Origin: Blastomussa wellsi
Taxonomy: Eukaryota > Cnidaria > Anthozoa > Scleractinia > Plerogyridae
Assembly (NCBI GenBank): GCA_947652115.1
Contig: OX393564.1
Location: 22,198,896 to 22,262,895, forward strand
Reading direction: 5' to 3'
Length of the DNA stretch: 64,000 nt
Below the pieces are notes generated by a model. It worked only from the letters and a program-made list of their open reading frames with translations. It made no database searches and was not told the origin of the DNA. Both the position numbers and the translations under genes were made by a program. Below, in pieces: positions 22,934 to 37,900 of the stretch (position 1 is the stretch's first letter; every line of letters begins with the position of its first letter).

Positions 22934-25900
22934 GTATGTGCACATCTTGTTAATGTTTACATCATAACTGTCGGTTTTATTGTCTATTTTGTTTTGGGGT
23001 TTTGTAGATCTTTGATAAACCCAATGACCTTTCACGTTAGTTTAATTTGATCGAATATGCAAGGTTAGGTGTGAAATTGCAAAGTGCTTGGATGGGTTTA
23101 AATGAACTTCTTATTGCCTCAGGGATACGTTTGTTTGCCAGTGTTTAATTGGTCAAATTATTTGATATAGTTGCAGATATTGTTATAAACTAAAAGAACG
23201 TACAATTCAATGTCTTCAGGAGTACATCGCTTTGAATTGGTCTTCAATAAACTATTCCTATTTATTTTCAATTTTTTGTTCCGGTAAGAAGAATGATGTA
23301 AACCTTGTATGGCCAACAATGTTGCCAGTGCAAGAAGCCAATTGATTTATCTTTTATTCTTTGATCCTGGTCTCACAGCTTTCCCCAGTGCTACTGATTG
23401 AAGAATTTGGCAACTCGATCAAAACATTGGGATTGATTAGTTTGATAATCAAACACAAACAAACCAAAAAATTACGCAAGAGCGGTTTGATTGGGTTCGA
23501 TTTCTGTACTAATTGGCCCAATCCAACTCAGTCAAACCCGATCTATACATTCCGAATTGACCATATGTGAATTGAACTCAATCGAACTAATCAAACTCAA
23601 TCAAATCCAATTGAACGTAATGACTTTGATTGCGTTTGAACCCTGTGAGAGGTATATGGTGGCTTAATGGTTAACACGCTTGACTCCGGACTGGGCAGTC
23701 CGAGTTCGAGCCAGGCTGGCTGGCGTACTGTGTTTTTTTCTTGGGCAAGTCACTTTACTCTCATAGTGCACAGTGCCTCTCCCCACCTTGGTGTATAAAT
23801 GTGTACCGACAAAGAAAGGCTGTGGGGCAAAAAAATAACTTTATTTAAGTGTTGATTTATTTAGCACTGCTTTACCAATTGGGGAGACTGTAAATACTGA
23901 AAAAAATAATGTAATTTAAACAGAATGGTTGTTAAAAATCCCAACTGGCAGGAGGCAGACCAGTTGGATATTTACAAAGTGTGGATTTTTCTTAGGAATG
24001 ACGTTACTGATGGGTGACGTAAGCAGAACACTAGTTATATTAGAAAGCCGCATGTGATCCCAGGGAGGGGTGCGCACCCTCTGCACCCTCCCCCTAGATC
24101 CGCCCCTGCACTGAAGGCAAATTATCTGTTCTTAGTGGCAGGGAGGAGGACTTGATCCCGGGATTTTTAGATTACAAATCCGGTGCCCTAACCAGTAGGC
24201 CACGCCTGCCTCCTTACCCTGTCACGGACTAGCATCCCACCCAGGGAGGAGAAGAAATATTCCTAGCCATTTAATGCTACAGAAACCGGGATAAGCTCTG
24301 ACAGTATGGGCTGCTTGGAACAACCTTTTATATTACTGAACCCAATCAAACCTAGCCTGCATAGTAGGTGTCAAAAGGGGAGGGGCAAAGAGAAAGGATG
24401 CCTGCTATAAGATTCACCCGCCTTTGTTAATTTCTGTGGCCGCTGGCGGCTGCAAAATTCTGATTGGTCGAGCCATAATAAGTACTGTCCATTGCATCTA
24501 CAGTAGGAACTGACCCATCATGAAAAACTTGCTAATTGGGATGTCAGACAATGTTTGGTAATTGAGCAATAGAGGACTTTTCCGTGATTACATACTGGTA
24601 GCCTTATCTAAACACAAGGGGGTTTGGTAGAATTTAAGACAGTTATGCAAACCTGGAAAATTCTCCAAAAACCCCGACTGTTTAGATGAGGCTATGTAAA
24701 TGTGAAAAAAAGTCCTTCATTGCTTTTATAAAAACATTTTCTTAAACATACACTGTACACACAAAACTAAAATGTTGCAACCGTGTTTACATACTCTCAT
24801 CTAAACACATATATCAGCCAATGAGAGCACACATAGTATCTCAGTTATTTTATGACAACTGGTGATAAATGAATTTTATTCTTCAGCCAAACTCCTTTGC
24901 ACAAGTTAAAACCTTCTGCAGTTATGCTATCAAAAAGGATTTTACTATGAAAAAGCAATGAATATAAAAATGAAAGACAACTTAACTTTTATGTTTAGCG
25001 AACCTTAAATATGTGACTGGTTGTTGTCTGGCTGTGTCTGCTTCACGTAAAAATGAATTCTGTAAAAATCTGTTAACTGTTCAGTTTCATCTGGTTTACA
25101 AATGCAGATAACCTGAACTAAAAGTCTTAAAATACCTTTTAACTCTTGGTAAGATCGGAGTTGTGGACATTTCCATGCTAAATCATTACTGACCCAAGGT
25201 CAGATTTTAACTTTCTCATATCTGGCTTCGCCCCAGGGTAATGTTTCCTGATAAACATTTCTGTGACAGTTTTTTAAAAGGATAGATAATGTAAATGCAA
25301 AACGCTGGGCTCTTCGGGCAGGCGTTCACTTACCTTTTCCCTCTCGTGTTTTTACCTCCCTTCCTCCCCCTCCCCTCTTTACGCCTGGCCTAAGAGCCCA
25401 GCTTTTTGCATTTACACCCACCAATTTTCTAGTAATTTGAAATCCCACCCCTATTTGCTCATGTAGGGTAAAGTCTGCATTCGAGCCTAAGTGGCTCATC
25501 AGTCTGGCGCTTATCTTTGGTTGCCGTAGCATGAGGCGACTAGTGCTATTCCTACTCCCCCCTGGATGGGATGCTAGTCCAAATTTGACTGTACCGATTT
25601 ATACACGTGGGTCACGGTGGAGAGAGGCACTGTGAGAGTGAAGTGTCTATCCCAAGAACACAACACAGTGTCCCCGGCCAGGGCTCGAACCCAGAGTGCT
25701 CGATCTGGAGACGAGTGCACTAACCATGAGGTCACCACACTTCCCATTAAATTTGCTCATGTACATAATTGATACCTTTTTGGTCCTTGACTTCCCTCTT
25801 TCCAAGCTTAAAATTATAATATTCTGAGAAATTAACCAGTACAAAAATTTTTAAACTGGTTCAAAAAGCAAAATTAAATCAGAGGTAAAAATCGAACTTC

Positions 25901-28900
25901 AACACTTACTCTGTGCATGGGTCAAATTTGTTCCAAACAGTTTAAAACCAATTTTATTTTTATTGTTCTTTGCAATTTTCAAGATGCTTAAGGGCTTTGA
26001 AAAAATTGAACATAGAACCAATTTATGCGTGTTTTATGTATATGTTAGCAAAGTAGTATCATACTTATGATGTAATGAATGCACTGCCTTGGATTTATAC
26101 CATATATACTCACAAGCCAAGCATGGATTGACTAAGATGAAATTTGGCACTTAATTTGTATCAATAATTTATGTATTAGGTCTTGATAATTATCAACAGT
26201 AATAAAGAGTGTGGTTCTTAAGTGAGACATAATTTACATTGCATCCCTGTAAATGCATCACATTGTATTTATTGTATATTAATATCAGTTTGTTTTTACT
26301 AGGCGTTTGGAAATGCTAGAACTGCATACAATAATAACTCAAGTAGGTTTGGGAAATTTACACAGATCAAGTTCAGACAGGATGGTGCTATGTGTGGGTA
26401 TGTGCATGTACTGCAGTCTCTTCGCACACTTTGCTGCTTTCCACATCTTTCGTATTTGCCTTTTTGAGTGGTGGTTCACATCCTTCACTTGTTTTGCTTC
26501 AGAACTGATATGCAAAGTATGTTTGACGATGAACAAATATGGTGACGTCAAAATCAAGGTGCAATATAGAACTCTGAGTTTCACATGACATATTTAAATC
26601 CAAATCATTGGATGATGTCATTCAAGAGTTTCATTGGCATAGCGATCATGGCGTGAAAGCTAATATACCATGCTCTACAAATAAGCAGAGGTTTGCATCG
26701 ACGAGAGTAGCCGCATCGACGGGAGTTCAAAATAATTTAATTTACAATTATTGTCAGGTGTTTTTAATATTCAAGAACAATAAACCCACTTGCACTTGTT
26801 GGATTTGAGATACTTATATCCAACTCGGTGCCTTGTGCCTCGTTGGCTATCTCCATGTAGCATACCATTTCCAATGCATGTTCATGGAATAATTCTAATA
26901 TCCTTAGCCTGTTTCTCTTCCACCAGAGCCGCATTAAGGAAATATTTGTTGGAAAAGTCCAGAATTGTTTCACAAGCTCCAGAAGAGAGGTAAAGGGAGT
27001 AGTTGTTTTCTGCTGACTGGGGAATGAAGAAGCAGAAAATGTTTTCTCACACGTATCTGGGAGTTTGGTTGCTAGTGTGTGGGAAGTCAAGTCACATGGT
27101 TTCTCATTGTTTATGAGTTTTCTTGTTGCCGTTCACCATTGCCTGACTTACCACACACCCACCCTTCTAGCTTGATAGCTGTTTGTTCTTGTGAGGCAAT
27201 TGTTGGCCATGATTTCTAGTTGTTAGAGTTTTTTGTGGCATGTAATCCCAGGAGCATTTTCCTGTTTGTTGCTTTCTTTTATTGTTTTAATGTTCTGTAC
27301 TTAAGGTCAGGCTGTGGCTCTCAGTTGTGTGTGAGATTAATTATTTCAGTAGGTTATTCGTTTTGTTACCAACTTGTTATCAACTTGAGCCAATGTGGCA
27401 CATAAGGCCTCGGGGTATTTGTTTTGATTTGTCAGAAATTTGGTTCAGATTAATGTTCCAAGAAATACATGTATTGGTGGTGCTTGAATGTGTTTCTCAT
27501 TTATTTATTGATTCATTAGCAAAATTCATTTCCCATACCTGTAGTTAAACCTCTGTGGGGGAACGTTGTGGCCTAATGGTTTGTGAGTTGGACTCCAGAT
27601 GGCATAGACCGATTCAGCTAACGTGTTTACATCCTCATTGGTACCCAATTCAGATCATGTGATGATTCATTTGGGAGGTTACAATTGTGCAATTTGTCAC
27701 ATGCAACTGAGTGCATGCGAGTATCTATGAAAAGAACAATTATTGTTTATTGTAATTAGTATAATTTGCATGAAATTTCCTACTTCCTTGTTGTATTTTG
27801 CAGTATTTATGTAGTGGACTTTTTGCCATTTTTTTCCTGTAGGAATTATCATGTGTTTTACTATTTACTTGCTGGAGCAAGTCCTGAGGACAAAGAGGAA
27901 CTCCACCTCTCAAAACCAGAGGAGTATTATTACCTAAATCAGGTATAATGCACTGTTCTGATACAAACATTAGAATCCCGGTTGTTTGAACTGTTAACAA
28001 CTCCAAGTGAAATGTAAGTTGGTTAAAAACATCTGGCCCAGTAAAATCAATAAAGACTAATCTATTGAAGCTAGGGAGGCAATGTTTGGTTTGAGTTGTG
28101 AGGTTTGAAGAAATTGAGATTCCACTGTATGTAAAAAAAAATAAATTGAATACGTAAGTTATTTCATGCTATTCAATCTGTTTCTGTATGCGGTGTGAAG
28201 GTAGCTAATGATGCACAATATGCAGACAAAATGAGCTGATCCTGCAGTGCTACAGAGTGTAACTCGTGATAATTTATGCCACATCACATAACAGCTGTAG
28301 TACGAAAAATTGTTTTGCTATGCAATTTAATAATAATTATGTTATTTGAGTCAAAAAATGCAACAATTTGACATATTAAATAAATGGACATAGAGACAGG
28401 GCGGGAAAACGCTGAAGCACCTTTTTTCATAATTTTTTTTGCAGAACTTGCCATTTTACATCAAAATTGAAAGGGTTACATTTGTCCATCTTTACTAAAC
28501 TTATGCAGGGATATTTGAGAAAACGATGTGTTATTTGCTGATCAAAATCTCACCTCTCCCAAAGTACCGGGCCTTATATCTCAAGGTTCGCATTCACGAA
28601 AATTTTGGTCCCATTTGACATTTTGTTCTTTATCCCTTAAAGGGCTTGTATACAAAATATTGAGCTTATATATCCATTGGCGTCCTTATAACAGGAGGTC
28701 CTATTTAGTTTTTCCGCCCTGTCGGACATAGAATCTATTTCGGCAGTAATCTTTGTGCTGTGGTTTAAAGACATGTTACCATCTGAGAACCAATTGGAGT
28801 GTGTGCTGTGTACTAATATTCCATCCTCCTTTGTTAACGGTGTGGGAGATTCTGTCTGTCGGTTCGAACTGTCTGGGTTTGTATCCTAGCCGGGTCCATT

Positions 28901-31900
28901 GCATAGTTCTCTACTCAGAGTATAAATAGGTACTGGCGAACTGTTTTGGCAGAATGCTGGAGATCGAGTAACCTGTGATGAATTAGCATCCGATCTGGGT
29001 GGAAGGGGGGGGGGGGGGGTAGCAATACTCCTGGCTGCTTCATGCTACAGAAACTGGAGTTAAGCACTGGCAGCTATGTGACATCTGCACTTAAAAGGCA
29101 TTTCTCTCCTTCTATTTTATATCAAAAGTGGTGAAATTTTTAAAATATCTATTTCCCTTACATATCTACAGAATGAATGTTACTCCCTTGAAGGGATCGA
29201 CGAAGTTTATGAATTTCTAAGGCTGAACAAGTCTATGGACATGGTGGGCTTTACTGCTGATGTACAAAAAAGGTAATTAAATTACCATTATATTTATTTG
29301 ATTAAGTGCCGTGGGTGCTTATTAAATGTTTGGACCTTGAGAGTGGACACTTATTCGAGGGGGCCGCCTATTTGAGGCCGGGGGCTTATTAAAGTGCACC
29401 TAACCCCAAAATATTTTTTTCGCTAAAATAAACCTTTGCACCAGTTCGAAAAGCATTGCACTTTTCGTTTCTCCTTTTTACCAAATTCTGACTACTTATA
29501 GCATTCAAAAGTTACGAAAAACTGTACATCGTTTGTTCCACGACCGAGTCAGAAGGGGCGTGGGTCTATTCCTGATTTGACGTCACAAACTGATTTGCAT
29601 GCATATTTACAAAGACTTGATGCGATGCAAATCAGTTTGTGACGTCAAATCAGGAATAGACCCACGCCCCTTCTGACTCGGTCGTGGAACGTATGATGTA
29701 CAGTTTTTCGTAACCTTTGAATGCTATATATAGTCCGAATTTTGTAAAAGGGAGAAACGAAAGGTGCAATGCGTTTGGAACTGGTGCAAAGGATTATTTT
29801 AGCGAAAAAAATATTTTGCGGTTAGGTGCACTTTAAATTTTCAGCATTTTCAGCAAGTAGTAAGTTTATTTTGCAACAAAACTATAAACAATTAGATGCA
29901 CCAGAGCAGAATTTTAACTGTTTGTTAAAAGTTTCTTTAAAATACTAAGAAAACTTGGTATTCAGGGAAGTCTCATCGAGGTTGGGAACTTAATCAAATA
30001 AATATCAATGGTAAATGATTTTAATGTGCATGTAGTACTGTCAGGTAAGGTAAAACATACCATTGAGGCCATATGGTCTACCCTGTGGTATACTTACAAG
30101 TTTTCTTAACCATAAAGTTTTATCCATTTCATTGGATATGTCTTATCTTTAAAAATATAATAATAATATTATAATTAACTACATTTATTGTCTTGATTTT
30201 TATTGGCAGAATTTTTAGCATTTTATCTGCAGTTCTTCACATTGGAAACATAAAATTTTCACGGGTATGATGTTTTTATTATTTTAATGCAGCAGTTTTG
30301 ATCCGTTACATATCCAATATTAATATCATTATTAATTCTATTTGACAACTTTTTTCCCTTTTAGAGACCGGGACATGAAGAAGCGGCCATCAAAGACAGT
30401 GAAGACTTCACTATTAATATTGTGTGCGATCTTCTCATGGTGAGTTGTTTAATATTAAAGACAGAAAAAAATGATATAATGGTCAGACCAAGAAAAGACA
30501 TATTACAGCAAAGAACAACACAATACAATAATTCATTAGTATTTCTTTTCAATGAGTTAATTTAGGTCTATCTTTTGTTAACATTTTGGTGATGACATTT
30601 TGTGTTGTACCAATCCACCCAGGTGACTCGCCACAATCTTGTGGAAGTTTTGACAACGAAGAAAACCAAAACCAGAAATGAACAGTTTATTGTACCCTAC
30701 AAGTACGAGGAGGTAAGTTGAAAATACTGCAGTAAAAAACACCATTCATTCGTCACAAGTTAAAAAGCTACCCTCTGGTATGCATATGTTTGTGTACTAT
30801 GTACATACAGGTATTGCGAGTGCCTGAAGTCAGAGTGATGAAAAGTGTGCAGTCATTTCTTCAATGATTTTTTCTGCATTTGTTTTGGTAACTCATGATC
30901 CCTGACCTCCCTTAATGACAATAATCCTATTTTGATGCCAGTTTTCGGCTCTCAGGGTAACAACAACAACAACAACAACTTTATTGCACCCATCATCAAA
31001 TATTATGACAATGTATTTAAAAGCAACTAAATTAAAAAAAAACTAATTATTATCATGATAATTTGAGGGTATCAGCACCCTGGGATAACTTAGTAAGTTT
31101 AAAATGACAGGGAGTAAATCATAGCGGATATAGTGGGGGTATACAAGGGCTGCAAATAACAGGCAGACATCAGACAATGCAGGGGGTCCATTAAGGGCCA
31201 GGCATCAGGCAAATTGACTGGCTGTGAACAAGACTTAGCCATGGCTTTGCCCAGCTGTTTTCATCTCCTCTACATATATACTTTCTGTTATAAGAAAAAC
31301 TAAAACGTGCCCGGTGGAAAAGCCTTCAATTGCTGACCTCTTGCACAAAAACGTAATGAACCCCGGACAATGGCTGGCCAAAATTTGCCAATATCTGATG
31401 CAATCTCATCTGTGATCTGACAGCATGTTCAGACAGTTTTTTTTGCCTTGCAATGCAAACACCAAAGTTTTGTGTTGGCAATGGATTAGCAAACAGTACT
31501 GTTATTAATAATAATTTTATTTTAATGTAATGATTTAATTTTGTGCATCTTGTTGGGATTTATTTGTGCAAGTAATTTTCCGTGTTCGTTATACCTTTTT
31601 TTTTTGTTGGAATACTACGTGGAACCTGAGAAAATCCCAACTGAAATTACCCAGGATGAAGATGAAGACATTTTTTATTTTTAATGTTACGAGAACCACT
31701 TAAACATATGTCAATTGTGTATTATAAATCAACTGATTTGCATAACTAACAATGAGTGTCTCATATTACATGACAAGGATTTTCACGTCAGATTATATTT
31801 TGCACAGTGCTAAAATTCATGCACTCACCTCTGGGCGCATTCTAGTAAGTACTGCGTGAATTTTAATACAAGTAAGGTATGACACGTGACCTCACTATGC

Positions 31901-34900
31901 AGTTTTGTCTGATCAAAATGGTGACTTAGTCGGAAACATGTCCTTTCATGGTAAACAAATTATTTGCAGCTGATGCAGCCCTGATACTGCCCCATTGATT
32001 CATGATCCCACATTCTGGTTACTACCCTGTAAAGTGCTGATCAACCTACGGAGTCATTTTTGGACTGACATCAAGCTTGACAGGCTGTTCTCCTAGCCTA
32101 TCGTTTGCAATTAAAAAAGTTCCATGGATGTGCAAGCTACATATTTTTTTTTCTTCAGGCCATAGCCACAAGAGATGCAATGGCCAAAGCCCTGTACGGC
32201 ACCTTGTTTGATTGGATCGTGTTACAAGTGAATCATGCTCTGGCTATCAAGCAGTCTAATGTAGTAGAGGTACTTCACATGTCAATTAATATTTTTTAAA
32301 ACCACTAGATACTGACAAGAGCCTTACAAATTGTGGTGAAGAACCACTTATAATAATACATTTTTATTAGAAGTATATATACATTGTTTATGATTGCTAG
32401 TTCTCTTTCTCACACACAACTGGGACTCATGCCAAGCCATACCACACAACAAACAAAGTGAACATCATTCTTGGCTGTTGGAGAACAAAGAAGTCTTTAA
32501 CAGAAGTTAAAATGTTTGCTGGCCGCCATATTGCAGCACACAACATGTAGAAACACGAATACCATATACATGAAGTCCAGAAGTCCTAGAATCTAGGACT
32601 GGAAATCCTATTTTCCCAGAGCCCTTCGTTTCTCGTGCCAAGGCCCTGCCTGCTAAGAGAAACGAAAAGGGCTATGGGGACGAGAATGAGTGAACATGTG
32701 ACCTTGGAGTCCCTGTACACTTGTACCCAGACTCCCAGAGTGCGTGAGAAAAATGCATTTAGAAGAAAACAACACTAAAGCATCAGCAAAGATGTGCAAA
32801 TAAGTGCTTAGCAACTTCTGAGACATACGAAAGAACAAAATTACTGTGAATAGAAAATATGTGACAAAAATACTGCTGTTCAAATTACAGTGTAGTTTGC
32901 TTAATTTTAATTTCAGTTCCTTTTCCTCTTGAATGCAAAAAGGAAAATAAAATATGGAGCCAAAACTAAATATCAACAGTTACATGTAATAATAATATAA
33001 TATGATATTTAATACTTATTATGCGCTTTTTCTATAAAAACATTCAAAAGCGCATTGCAATATTATTATATACAACTAAGATTAAAACCTACCGGTAAAT
33101 CAGTGTCAACACCTAAATCATGCAAGAATTACAATATTTAAATTAAAAAGTAAGATAAAAATTTACAGGGATAAAAAATACAATATCAGTGAGTGTGTAA
33201 AGTGAGTAAGAATTTCCACTTTGGTGATTTCAGGGATGTTCTATAGGAGTCCTGGACATTTTTGGATTTGAGGATTACCGACATAACAGTTTTGAACAAT
33301 TCTGCATCAACTTTGCCAATGAGAAGCTTCAATTCTACTTTAACAAACACATTTTCAAACTGGAGCAGGTAATGATGAATGAATGAATCAGTCGGTCGGT
33401 CGTAACCATTAGTATTTGTTAGTTCATTGTCATTGCTGATGTTGCCAATGATGACAGTCAAAAATTGATGACAGATGAAAATCAGCCGCCAAATTTCCCT
33501 TTATTGATATCGATGTTATCACTTATTTCTGGTATTAATCAATTAATTGGCATTGTTTCTTATTGATCGTTATTGATACCGTGTATTATCAATGTCATCA
33601 ATTGGGCAGGCCCAGTATTCTACTGCAGTAAATAATGTACTTATTGCAGACCTACATTTTTGATTTGTGATTCCCAGGATGAATACATTTCTGAAGGCAT
33701 TGAGTGGCGGAGTGTAGATTTTGTTGACAATTCAGCATGCTTAGATTTGATCTCTGGCCGACCAACAGGCCTTTTGAACCTGATTGACGAGGAGAGTAGG
33801 TAAGTCAAGTCCTCAGGCACATCTGAAATACATAGTTTATAACATCATGGATGCTTCTGTCACAAACTTCGTATCAATCATTTTGGAATTTTGATTTAAT
33901 TCCTCAGTGCCTCTGCGTATCTTACATGTAACTTGTGAACTGGAGACTGCTTTACTTGTCATTAAAGGTTTTAAAGTGTCAATCAAAAAATGTGATCCAT
34001 ACAAACAAAACAGGTCTCTTGTTACAAAAGATTATGACATTGTCCTCACATGGGGTGTCTCAATGTTTCTGACAACCACTCATTGAAGCTTGATAACGAT
34101 ACCAAAGGAAACGCTGTTTCGTTCATTTTGCCAATTTAGGTATAATAAATTATTGCCTTTATTGATTAAAATACTCCACAACAGTTCATTGTTATCTGTA
34201 AGTTTGGTAGCCTGCGTAGCAGGCGCATGAAAGGGTGGGAGGATGGGAGGGGGACTGGTGAATCGGGAGAAAAACGTGGCGGATGTGGCAGAGGGGGACT
34301 ACCGCACGTTTCATGATTCACCAGCCCCCCTTCCACCCTTTTATGCAGGCTATAAGTTTGGTCTTGTTGTAAACTGCAATATTTGCATTCTTTGCATAGC
34401 TTTCCTGGAGCCTCAGAATGTTCCCTGTTGGCTAAACTCGACAAGAACCATTCAGAGAACAAGTATTATGAACAGTCCCTCATACAGCAGGCATTTGTCA
34501 TCAAGCATTACGCAGGGAGTGTCAAATATAACATCCAGGTTAGTGTTGCTGTTAGTTCTTGATTGAAGTAGCAATACTCCTAACTGGTCACTCTAAATTT
34601 ATTTTAGTATACGTTCTGAGAATTTATGCGTACATCAGGATAATTGTTGTTGATTTGTTTCTCATCTCCTGTCTGCTTAACAGTGAATCGATATAGAGAG
34701 ATGAAACATGGGGTTGTATGACAAACGGCAAAGGCAAGCTTGCCTTTCTTTTTGTTTAAATCCCTCAGAAAATTGGGGAAAAATTACACATTCATGACAA
34801 ACACAAGCCTATTCATTTCCGTATACAAACGCCTAATGGCAGACAGCAGAAGAGAATTAACTTTTTGCCGTTCGCGGGTAAAAAAACGTTATGCTTTTAA

Positions 34901-37900
34901 AATCGCTCTATTTTTCAACTAATTTGCAAGATACCCATGGTTTTTTTGCGTGTTAACAAACCAAAACAACTGTGTTATCCATATTTGGCTTCTCGTACTG
35001 TCAGCCACTGTAAACATACAAATCCCTCACCCGAAAAAACTAGGTTATTATTCAACAAATTGTCACAATCCACAATTTTATTCATCATCAGTGCATAGCA
35101 GATTATGGAATATTTAATATCTGCACGGAATTGCCTTTTTCCTGTAGGGATTTTTAGACAAAAACAGAGATCTCATGAGGCCAGACATTCTGAGTCTACT
35201 CAAGAACAGTGATTCAAGATTTGTGAGAGACTTGCTTGGTGAGTGAGGTTATTTTAATTGTTTTTTTGTTCATCCTTGTTGTAGTTACTTTCTTTTTTAT
35301 TTCAGTCTAAAAATCCCTGGCTTAAGTTAGTGTTTTAAAATTTGTCACATCACATCTGTTATTTGGATCGTCACGCAATGACACTTCTCTTTATAGAAGC
35401 TGTAATGGAGCAGCTTACGCAGACGTCATTTTTGGCTCGTCACACATTCTTTCCTTTCAAAACGTTGAGGTGTAATAGGCACCAAGGCCACACTGTCCTC
35501 TGCAGACGTCCAACCTGGTTCCCAAGGTCCTCTTGCTCCGTGGGACGGGAAGGAGAGGACCCTGGGAACGAGGTTGAACTTCTGCGTTGGAGAGTAGGGC
35601 CTTTGGTCTCCGTTTTCTCATTAATTTGTGTTTTTTATCCTTACTTTCCAGGAGCTGATCCGCTAGCCGTGTACAGATGGTCAATCCTCAGGTCGTTCTT
35701 CAAAGCTGTGCATGCTTTTAAGATGGCTGGGAGACAGCATCGTTCAAGTAAGTAAAAAGTCATTGTTTCATTCCGTTGTCGAAAGTATTATTTTGTTGAA
35801 TACAGGACTATTTTGTGCATTCAGGGGCCCTTGGAAACGGTGACCTCTATTTTTAAGTCATAGAAATCATTTCAGATCCGTTTAGTATCATAAAAAAATT
35901 AGCAGTATTGTTTACACCACCTGTGTGGGTGTGACAGTGGTTCTTTGCAGTTTTACTTTGCACCACTTTTGTCAAGTTTTCCCAGCATTCGGTTAAATCT
36001 GTGTGCTACCCTTGTGGTCCATCAGACCGGAGCTTGTCTTGATTTCGTTAGCATGAAGCGACTAGAAGTACTTCTACTCACCCCTGGATGGGATTCTAGT
36101 CAACCGCAGGGTTACCCCCCAGCATTAAATTTGTCGGTACTTATTTGTAAACCTGAGTTAAGAAAGGCACTGTGAGGGTAAAGTGTCTGGCCCAAGAACT
36201 CTGGTCTGGTTCGAACCAGGACCGCTCGATCCATAGTTCAACGTATTGCGCGCCTTCCTTCCGAGCGTAGCCTGAAATGGTTGTGACTAGAATGGGTACT
36301 NNNNNNNNNNNNNNNNNNNNNNNNNNNNNNNNNNNNNNNNNNNNNNNNNNNNNNNNNNNNNNNNNNNNNNNNNNNNNNNNNNNNNNNNNNNNNNNNNNNN
36401 NNNNNNNNNNNNNNNNNNNNNNNNNNNNNNNNNNNNNNNNNNNNNNNNNNNNNNNNNNNNNNNNNNNNNNNNNNNNNNNNNNNNNNNNNNNNNNNNNNNN
36501 TGGTTGGGGTTATGCTTCAGTTTCCAAAGTGAGGACAATTGGAAATGAAAATCATTTTTCATTTTGGTTGTCCCTTAGTACACACACTTGTTAGGCACAG
36601 CGAAATCCTTATCATCTGTGGCTGTTTAACATTTTGTTTCTTTTCTTGGATATTTGGCTTTGAAATTCTTTCCTAAGCTTTGTTTGCTCATTGTTCAAAG
36701 GTTTGATAATTAAAAGAAGCCTTAAAAACGAGGACACATTATTGCTCATTATTAGGGTTTTCCTTTACTTCTTGGGTGCTTTAGTCACTTACTGAGAACA
36801 ACGCGTGATCAGGGCTTTGTTTCTGTTTCGTAATATTATATAGCAACATTTACTTTCTTACGAAATTCGCAAAAAGAAATTGTATTTGTTTGCCAAACAC
36901 TTGAGGGCGAAATGAGTGACGTCATTCCCGTGCTTTTAACTCTCCATGCTCTTTGCCTGGCGGGTTTAGAACGTCAAACGTTGGAGAGTATGGCAAAAAG
37001 ATGTTTCCTTAATTGCATATGTTGTAGTTCAATTTTATCCTGGTTCAAATTTCATTTGCCTTTGTTTCTTGGGTATACTAATGTATGATAGTAAGTGTGT
37101 CAAAGGAAAATAACATTTGAACCAAGGAAAAAATTGAACCACACATGTATATTTAATATTTTGTGCCGCAGGTTGAGTGGCACCCTGGATTCCGAGGAAG
37201 GACCCGTTATTCCAAACAACGAAGCAGCTAATCTCTTCAGAAAAGCTTCCAGAGTTATCAGGTTTGTATTCCCAAGTTTACCTTTTGTTATGGGGATGTG
37301 AATTAGTGGATGATGTCACAGTGGGCAGAGGGGTGTAACCAACCTCGTTCCCAGGTCTCTCATCTTCCCGCCCTCCCGCAGCGAGAGAGGAGGGCGGGTG
37401 GGAAGATGAGAGACCCTTCGGAACGAGGTTGAGGTGCAACGTCAAGAGCTTCATCTTTTTCAGCCGTTATAAGGGACACTGTTGTTACTAAGTATCGTGA
37501 CGTACCAACAACAAGGTCACGTGGTAACGTTCGGAAATCTTAAGCGAATTCCGTTTTAATAATGGGAATCGAAAACCTCTCTGCTCCATCTTCGAGGATT
37601 TACCAAACACATGCTTGTGCGTTGGACTGTGTTAGTTCACTTCTCATCATTTCAGCTCATTAGTGTATTGATTGTTTTGTTTCCAGGAGAATGCAAAGTA
37701 ACAAACAGACAACCAAGGTGAGAATTAACCCACTCTGTGTTGTTGTTCGTTCTACAAGTTCCCACTCGCTCAAACTTCTCCTTTTAAAGGCGCTTTGCAA
37801 TTTTAGGCAATTTCAGTACCAACCAAAATTAATTCGCCGAAATATCACAATAACAGCTTACAGCTGTGGCAAAACTCAGGAAAAGAAAAAAAAAATGGAG

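Noticed and set aside
36277..36594. Open frame running through the N gap
   Set aside because: Most of its codons are unknown bases, so it has no evidential value.
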